From Micromonospora sp. C28SCA-DRY-2 (GTDB lineage: Bacteria > Actinomycetota > Actinomycetes > Mycobacteriales > Micromonosporaceae): a DNA stretch of 64,000 nucleotides. Positions 57,792-64,000 of the stretch are shown in pieces. The stretch lies in NCBI RefSeq assembly GCF_030519475.1, contig NZ_JAUMKD010000005.1, positions 248,001-312,000 on the forward strand, given 5' to 3'. The notes under the pieces were generated by a model that saw only the letters and a list, made by a program, of their open reading frames with translations, did not search any database and was not told where the DNA came from. Numbering within the stretch: the first letter of the stretch is position 1; every line of letters begins with the position of its first letter. The position numbers and the translations under genes were made by a program.

Positions 57792-58946
57792 ATGACGGCA
57801 CGTATCCCGATAGGGATCGTCATGAACGGCGTGACCGGGCGGATGGGCTACCGGCAGCACCTGGTCCGGTCCCTGCTGGCGATCCGCGAGCAGGGCGGCG
57901 TCCCGCTGCGCGGCGGCGGACGGCTGTGGCCGGAACTCGTGCTGGTCGGCCGCAACGAGGCCAAGCTGCGGGACGTCGCGGACCGGCACGGGCTGACCGA
58001 CTGGACCACCGACCTCGCCGCGGCGCTGGCCCGCCCGGACACCGCGATCTACTTCGACGCCCAGGTGACCAGCGAGCGGGAGAAGGCCATCGGCCTGGCC
58101 ATCGAGGCCGGCAAGCACATCTACACCGAGAAGCCGCTGGCCACCACCCTGCACGGCGCCGTCGAGCTGGCCCGGGCCGCCGACGCGGCCGGGGTGCGGC
58201 ACGGCGTGGTGCAGGACAAGCTCTTCCTGCCCGGGCTGCGCAAGCTCGACCGGCTGGTGCGCGGCGGGTTCTTCGGCCGGATCCTGTCGGTGCGCGGCGA
58301 GTTCGGTTACTGGGTCTTCGAGGGCGACTGGCAGGCCGCGCAGCGCCCGAGCTGGAACTACCGGGCCGCCGACGGCGGCGGCATCGTGGTCGACATGTTC
58401 CCGCACTGGCACTACGTGCTGGAGCAGGTCTTCGGGCCGGTGCGGGCGGTCACCGCGCACGTCACCACGCACATCCCGCGCCGCTGGGACGAGGACGGCG
58501 AGCCCTACGACGCCACCGCCGACGACGCCGCGTACGCCATCTTCGAACTCGACGGCGGCATCGTCGCGCAGATCAACTCGTCCTGGGCGGTCCGGGTCAA
58601 CCGGGACGAGCTGGTCGAGTTCCAGGTCGACGGCACGGAGGGCAGCGCCGTGGCCGGGCTGCGCCGCTGCCGGGTGCAGCACCGGGCCAGCACCCCGAAG
58701 CCGGTGTGGAACCCCGACCTGCCGTCCACCGACGACTTCCGGTCGCAGTGGCAGGAGGTGCCGGACAACGAGGTGTACGACAACGGGTTCAAGACGCAGT
58801 GGGAGATGTTCCTGCGGCACGTCGCCGAGGACGCCCCGTACAGCTGGGACCTGTGGTCCGGCGCGCGCGGCGTGCAACTGGCCGAGCTGGGCCTGCTGTC
58901 CGCGCGGGAGGGCCGGCGCGTGGAGATCCCGGAGCTGGCGGCATGA
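57792..58946 (+). CDS. Gfo/Idh/MocA-family oxidoreductase
   Basis: NAD(P)-dependent dehydrogenase of 384 residues. The nucleotide-binding fold begins 'IGIVMNGVTGRMGYRQHLVR', which is an unusual glycine motif (G-x-T-G-x-M) for this family. The catalytic Lys is in 'HIYTEKPLATTL' (EKP) and the substrate domain includes 'DGGGIVVDMFPHWHYVLEQV', with the conserved Asp and His. Family members oxidise or epimerise sugars, inositols and derived acids. It is ATGA-coupled to the repeat elements and the DUF993 gene. ATG follows GGAGGGCGAGG. Confidence 0.9.
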   Translation: MTARIPIGIVMNGVTGRMGYRQHLVRSLLAIREQGGVPLRGGGRLWPELVLVGRNEAKLRDVADRHGLTDWTTDLAAALARPDTAIYFDAQVTSEREKAIGLAIEAGKHIYTEKPLATTLHGAVELARAADAAGVRHGVVQDKLFLPGLRKLDRLVRGGFFGRILSVRGEFGYWVFEGDWQAAQRPSWNYRAADGGGIVVDMFPHWHYVLEQVFGPVRAVTAHVTTHIPRRWDEDGEPYDATADDAAYAIFELDGGIVAQINSSWAVRVNRDELVEFQVDGTEGSAVAGLRRCRVQHRASTPKPVWNPDLPSTDDFRSQWQEVPDNEVYDNGFKTQWEMFLRHVAEDAPYSWDLWSGARGVQLAELGLLSAREGRRVEIPELAA

Positions 58947-59106
58947 GCGAGCGGAGCGAGCGGAGCATCGGGCTCGGTGCGGTGGTGCCTCATGGCGGCA
59001 CGGAGCGAAGCGGAGTGCCGGCATGAGCGAGCGGAGCGAGCGAATCATCGGGCTCGGTGCGGTGGTGCCTCATGGCGGCACGGAGCGAAGCGGAGTGCCG
59101 GCATGA
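58943..59106 (+). repeat. Two tandem 80-base bridging mini-ORF elements
   Basis: Copies at 58943-59022 and 59023-59102 differ at two positions. Each begins with ATGAGC and encodes a 27-residue frame (MSERSER...LGAVVPHGGT...SGVPA) whose TGA overlaps the ATG of the next unit. Thus the dehydrogenase stop, copy 1, copy 2 and the DUF993 start are joined by three ATGA overlaps. The same peptide pattern occurs at 52902-52979. Because the unit carries an ATGA at both ends it can multiply without breaking coupling. Confidence 0.85.
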
Positions 59107-60254
59107 GCAACACGGTTCGGCTGCCCGACCGGGCGTACACGCTCTCCGGGGCGGGCGGCGAGCACGCCACCCCGGGCGCGCCGTTCACCAGCCGGGTGGC
59201 GTACGCGGCCGCGCACGTGGTCGCCGACCCGCGGGCCGAGAACGTGCCGGGCGCACCGGCGGCCGTCGACTGGGACGCGACGCTGGCGTTCCGCCGGCAC
59301 CTGTGGTCGTACGGGTTCGGGGTGGCCGAGGCGATGGACACCGCCCAGCGGGGGATGGGGCTGGACTACCCGACCGCGCGGGAGCTGGTGCGGCGCTCGG
59401 CGGCGGCGGCCCGGGCCGAGGGCGGCGCGATCTGCGCCGGTGTCGCCACCGACCAGCTGCCGGCCGGCCCGGCCACTCTGGACGAGATCCGCGAGGCGTA
59501 CGCCGAACAGCTCGCCGACGTGCAGGAGGCCGGCGCCCGGCCGGTGCTGATGTGCAGCCGGCACCTGGCCGCCGCGGCCCGCTCCGCGGAGGAGTACCTC
59601 GACGTCTACGGCCGGCTGATCGACGACGCGGACGGGCCCGTCGTGCTGCACTGGCTGGGGCCGGCGTTCGACCCGGCGCTGGCCGGCTACTGGGGTGACG
59701 CCGACCCGGCGCGAGCCGCGGAGACCGTGCTGGCGCTGGTCGCCGGCCACCCCGGCAAGGTCGACGGGATCAAGCTGTCGCTGCTCGACGAGGCGTTCGA
59801 GGTGGCGCTGCGCCGGCGCCTGCCGGCCGGGGTGCGGCTCTACACCGGCGACGACTTCAACTACCCGGCGCTGATCCGGGGCGACGCGCAGGGCCACTCC
59901 GACGCGCTGCTCGGCGTGCTGGCGGCCATCGCCCCGCCGGCGGCCGCCGCGCTGCGCGCCCTCGACAACGGTGACCTGGCCGGGTACGACCGGCTGCTGG
60001 CGCCGACGCTGCCGCTGGCGCGGCACCTGTTCGGCGCACCAACCTTCTACTACAAGACCGGCATCGTGTTCCTGGCCTGGCTGGCCGGCCACCAGGACCA
60101 CTTCACCATGGTCGGCGGCCTCCAGTCGGGCCGGTCGCCGGCGCACCTGAGCCGGCTGTTGCGGCTCGCCGACGCCGCCGGCCTGCTGCCCGACGCCGAC
60201 CTGGCCGCCCACCGCGCGCGGGCGTTCCTGACCACGGCGGGGGTGGCGCAGTGA
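59103..60254 (+). CDS. DUF993 protein, dihydrodipicolinate-synthase-like
   Basis: Protein of 383 residues of the DUF993 family, which shares the TIM-barrel fold of dihydrodipicolinate synthase-type aldolases. Visible landmarks are 'WDATLAFRRHLWSYGFGVAE' near the start, 'VDGIKLSLLDEAFEVALRRR', where the Lys in the sixth strand is a candidate Schiff-base residue, and 'LYTGDDFNYPALIRGDAQGH'. A retro-aldol or lyase step on a keto-sugar or keto-acid is plausible; no substrate is known to me. ATGA start in the repeat junction, GTGA coupling to the isomerase gene. Confidence 0.85.
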   Translation: MSNTVRLPDRAYTLSGAGGEHATPGAPFTSRVAYAAAHVVADPRAENVPGAPAAVDWDATLAFRRHLWSYGFGVAEAMDTAQRGMGLDYPTARELVRRSAAAARAEGGAICAGVATDQLPAGPATLDEIREAYAEQLADVQEAGARPVLMCSRHLAAAARSAEEYLDVYGRLIDDADGPVVLHWLGPAFDPALAGYWGDADPARAAETVLALVAGHPGKVDGIKLSLLDEAFEVALRRRLPAGVRLYTGDDFNYPALIRGDAQGHSDALLGVLAAIAPPAAAALRALDNGDLAGYDRLLAPTLPLARHLFGAPTFYYKTGIVFLAWLAGHQDHFTMVGGLQSGRSPAHLSRLLRLADAAGLLPDADLAAHRARAFLTTAGVAQ

Positions 60255-61054
60255 AGCGGTTCGCGCTGAACTCGGCCACCACCCGCCGGTGGCCGCTGCC
60301 GGACCTGGTCGCCGGCTGCGTGGACGCCGGCGTGGGCAACGTCGGGCTGTGGCGCGAGGACCTGTCCGCGTACGGGGTCGAGGCGGCCGCCGCCCTGGTC
60401 CGGGACGCCGGCCTCACCGTCACCTCGCTGTGCCGCGGTGGCTTCTTCGACGCGCCGGGCTGGTTCGACGAGAACCGGCGGGCGATCGACGAGGCGGCCG
60501 GCGTCGGCGCGCCGGTGCTGGTGCTGGTCTCCGGAGGGCTGCCGGCCGGCAGCCGGGACCTCGACGCCGCCCGGGCGCACGTCGGCGAGGCGATCGGTGC
60601 GCTGGTGCCGCACGCGCTGGCCGCGGGCGTACGGCTCGCGGTCGAGCCGCTTCATCCGATGTTCTGCTCCGACCGGTGCGTGGTCGCCAGCCTCGGCCAG
60701 GCGCTGGACCTGGCCGAGCCGTACCCGCCGGAGGCGGTGGGCGTGGTGGTGGACACGTACCACCTGTGGTGGGACGACCAGGTGTGGGCGCAGATCGCCC
60801 GGGCCGGGCGGGCGGAGCGGATCGCCTGCTTCCAGGTCGCCGACTGGGTCACGCCGCTGCCCGCCGGCGTGCTGCTCGGCCGGGGCCTGCCCGGCGCGGG
60901 CTGCGTCGAGCTGCGGCGCTTCCGCGAGGCGGTGGACGCCGCCGGCTACACCGGCCCGATCGAGGTGGAGGTCTTCGCCGAGGAGGTCTGGTCCCGGCCC
61001 GGCCGGGCGGTGCTGGACGAGGCGATCGCCGGTTACCTCGACCACGTCGCCTGA
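60251..61054 (+). CDS. Sugar phosphate isomerase/epimerase (xylose-isomerase-like TIM barrel)
   Basis: Protein of 267 residues, AP-endonuclease-2-type TIM barrel. Probable metal ligands: Glu in 'RLAVEPLHPMF', Asp and His in 'VVVDTYHLWWDD', a later Asp in 'CFQVADW', and Glu in 'PIEVEVFAEEVW'. Related enzymes isomerise or epimerise sugars and keto-acids, or hydrate 3-keto-glycosides. GTG start overlapping the DUF993 stop. Last gene of the operon, followed by a strong hairpin. Confidence 0.9.
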   Translation: MKRFALNSATTRRWPLPDLVAGCVDAGVGNVGLWREDLSAYGVEAAAALVRDAGLTVTSLCRGGFFDAPGWFDENRRAIDEAAGVGAPVLVLVSGGLPAGSRDLDAARAHVGEAIGALVPHALAAGVRLAVEPLHPMFCSDRCVVASLGQALDLAEPYPPEAVGVVVDTYHLWWDDQVWAQIARAGRAERIACFQVADWVTPLPAGVLLGRGLPGAGCVELRRFREAVDAAGYTGPIEVEVFAEEVWSRPGRAVLDEAIAGYLDHVA

Positions 61055-61060
61055 GCGGGG

Positions 61061-61084
61061 CGGGCGGGCCGTCCGGCCCGCCCG
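61061..61084. terminator. Terminator of the catabolic operon
   Basis: Perfect 10-bp stem CGGGCGGGCC / GGCCCGCCCG (61061-61070, 61075-61084) with loop GTCC, seven bases after the isomerase stop and between convergent genes. Confidence 0.78.
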
Positions 61085-61175
61085 TGGTGTCGCTGCCGGG
61101 GGATGCCCGGACCGTCCCACGTCGACCTCGCGCCGCGGCGGGCCGGTCACCGGGCGACGTGGCGTACCCGATGCG

Positions 61176-61742
61176 TCAGGCCGGCAGGAGGCGGTCGCCG
61201 GCAGCGGCCGGCGGTTCGCTCGTCCGGGCAGGCGGACGACGCCGGGGCGTGCCCGGGGCGGTGCCGAGTTCGGCCCGGAGGGTGGCGCGGGCCAGATCGC
61301 TCGGGGTGATGACGCCCACCACCCGGCGGTGGTCGTCGAGCACCACCACCCGCCCGCGGCACGCCGGGTCGCGGGCGTCGATCCGGGCCGCCAGCGCGGA
61401 CAGCGGCTCACCGGGAGCGGCGGTGACCGCCTCGTCGGCGGGCGTGGCGATGTCGCCGAGCCGGGTCCACCAGCGCCGGTCGGCCGGGACGGCGCGGATG
61501 TCGTTGAGCGTTACCAGGCCGGTGAAGCGCCCGTCCAGGTCGACCAGGGGATAGGTGGAGAAGGGCCGGCACAGCACGGTGTGCTCCACGAACGCGGCGA
61601 GCCACGCCGACGGTACGGCGGTGACCGGATCGGGGGTCATGACGTCGTCGACGCGCAGACCGCCGAACTGGTCGGGGTCGGCCCGGCGCGACCGGGCGCC
61701 GCGCAGGCCGGCGACGGCGCCGAGAGGTGACCGTGAACGCAT
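61176..61742 (-). CDS. CBS-domain-pair protein, likely remnant of a Rip3-type site-2 protease
   Basis: Protein of 188 residues containing two CBS domains: 'LRVDDVMTPDPVTAVPSAWL' through 'GLVTLNDIRAVPADRRW', and 'AVTAAPGEPLSALAARIDAR' through 'VVGVITPSDLARATL'. This combination, including 'FSTYPLVDLDGRFTGLVTL', is what follows the membrane protease core in actinobacterial S2P-CBS proteins such as Rv2625c. The protease half (HExxH, membrane helices) is absent. ATG 61742 has an excellent GGAAGGAG site, so the short form seems to be translated as such. It lies 101 bases after the Hsp20 gene on the same strand, fitting a stress operon. Confidence 0.82.
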   Translation of the reverse strand: MRSRSPLGAVAGLRGARSRRADPDQFGGLRVDDVMTPDPVTAVPSAWLAAFVEHTVLCRPFSTYPLVDLDGRFTGLVTLNDIRAVPADRRWWTRLGDIATPADEAVTAAPGEPLSALAARIDARDPACRGRVVVLDDHRRVVGVITPSDLARATLRAELGTAPGTPRRRPPARTSEPPAAAGDRLLPA

Positions 61743-61843
61743 GGCGAGCAACTCCTTCCGGTCCGGCCGGCCCGGGGTGGTGACCGCCGGCCACCACCCC
61801 GGGCGCTGCTGCGATGGGTCGCCGGTCCGCACCGGCAGGCGCG

Positions 61844-62347
61844 TCAGGCGGTGGACGTCTCCGCCCGACGGCTGTGGTCGGCCGCGGCGTCGGCGCCCTC
61901 GATCTGCCGCACCGGCGCCGCCGACCGGACGGCGATCTTCCGGGGCTGCTCCATCGGCCGGGTCACGTCCCTGACCCGGATGGCCAGCACCCCGTTGTCG
62001 TACTGCGCCTCGACCCGGTCGGCGTCGACCCCGTCGGGCAGCTGGAAGCTGCGCCGGAAGGTGCCGTAGCGCAGCTCCCGAACCAGGAGCCGGCCACGGT
62101 GCTGGTCCAGGGTGTCGCGGCGCTCACCCGAGACCGTCAGCCGGCCCGGGACGACCTCGAGGTCGACGTCGTCCGGGTGCACCCCCGGCAGTTCCATGCT
62201 GATGACCACGTCCGAACCGTCGGTGGCCATGTCGACGCCCGGCACGTAGTGCTGCGTCCGGGTGCCGAAGCTCTGCCGGATCAGCTCATCGAACGTGCTG
62301 TCCAGCCGGGCCAGCGCCGTGAACGGATCCCAGCTCATCAGTGCCAT
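61844..62347 (-). CDS. Hsp20/alpha-crystallin-family small heat-shock protein
   Basis: ATP-independent holdase of 167 residues. The alpha-crystallin domain runs from 'PGVDMATDGSDVVISMELPG' through 'VVPGRLTVSGERRD' to 'YGTFRRSFQLPDGVDADRVE' and 'YDNGVLAIRV', the A-x-x-x-n-GVL hallmark. A short C-terminal extension contains 'RKIAV', close to the IxI/V motif. ATG follows an exemplary GGAGGTGAT site. Same strand as groEL and 78 bases downstream of its stop, so possibly in the same heat-shock transcript. Confidence 0.92.
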   Translation of the reverse strand: MALMSWDPFTALARLDSTFDELIRQSFGTRTQHYVPGVDMATDGSDVVISMELPGVHPDDVDLEVVPGRLTVSGERRDTLDQHRGRLLVRELRYGTFRRSFQLPDGVDADRVEAQYDNGVLAIRVRDVTRPMEQPRKIAVRSAAPVRQIEGADAAADHSRRAETSTA

Positions 62348-62425
62348 GTGAACATCACCTCCGATGTGACTCGTCCCGCCGGTCGGCGGGACATCCGACC
62401 CATCACCCGGCCTCCGGCCGCGGCC

Positions 62426-64000
<1,575 letters not shown>

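Overview
The window is high-GC DNA with GTG and TTG starts, GTGA/ATGA stop-start overlaps and several apparently leaderless promoters. Gene content and order point to an actinomycete of the Micromonosporaceae, probably Micromonospora or a close relative. From about 4.9 to 39.3 kb the order (TPR protein, HAD phosphatase, tlyA, nadK, recN, steA, steB, pyrG, NUDIX, xerD, parA, scpA, scpB, rluB, cmk, der) matches the Mycobacterium tuberculosis block around Rv1691-Rv1713, as I recall it. The two genus-specific additions to that block are a secreted subtilase with its regulator (12.2-17.1 kb) and a lipid-linked glycan module of PNPT transferase, MurJ-like flippase, GT4 transferase and large membrane protein (21.3-27.5 kb).

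The left end (1-5.8 kb) looks like a poor-quality contig edge. Bases 1-362 do not resemble the rest and contain a run of 21 A. They are followed by a 5'-truncated 16S gene, spacer, 23S and 5S. Even universally conserved rRNA segments carry insertions and deletions, and the first half of the Gly/Arg-rich repeat gene that follows is also out of frame. A single-base frameshift also splits the subtilase gene at about 14,482. One convergent membrane-protein gene (44.2 kb) has lost its stop.

From 39.6 kb the content is accessory: tRNA-Pro(GGG), a VOC protein, a GtrA protein, an ECF41-type sigma factor with an NDH-2-like flavoprotein and a candidate ECF41 promoter, two small membrane proteins, a secreted nuclease/phosphatase-like protein, a YcaQ/AlkX-type glycosylase-like protein and a TauE/SafE exporter.

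From 48.3 to 61.1 kb lies a carbohydrate-type catabolic cluster. A divergent LacI regulator faces a complete Liv-type ABC transporter (binding protein, two permeases, two ATPases). It is followed by a secreted LamG-like protein, a secreted PQQ-type sugar dehydrogenase with a C-terminal jelly-roll domain, a Gfo/Idh/MocA dehydrogenase, a DUF993 aldolase-like protein and a TIM-barrel isomerase. Two near-identical paired LacI boxes, one before the transporter and one before the LamG gene, tie the halves into one regulon. The substrate is unknown. The right end holds a CBS-domain remnant, an Hsp20 and a groEL gene cut by the window edge.

The most unusual non-genic structure is a set of short 'bridging' mini-ORFs in operon gaps, entered and left by four-base ATGA or GTGA overlaps. 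One type is repeated three times with a recognisable peptide pattern. There are also three different palindromic elements, one of them lying in frame inside scpB.
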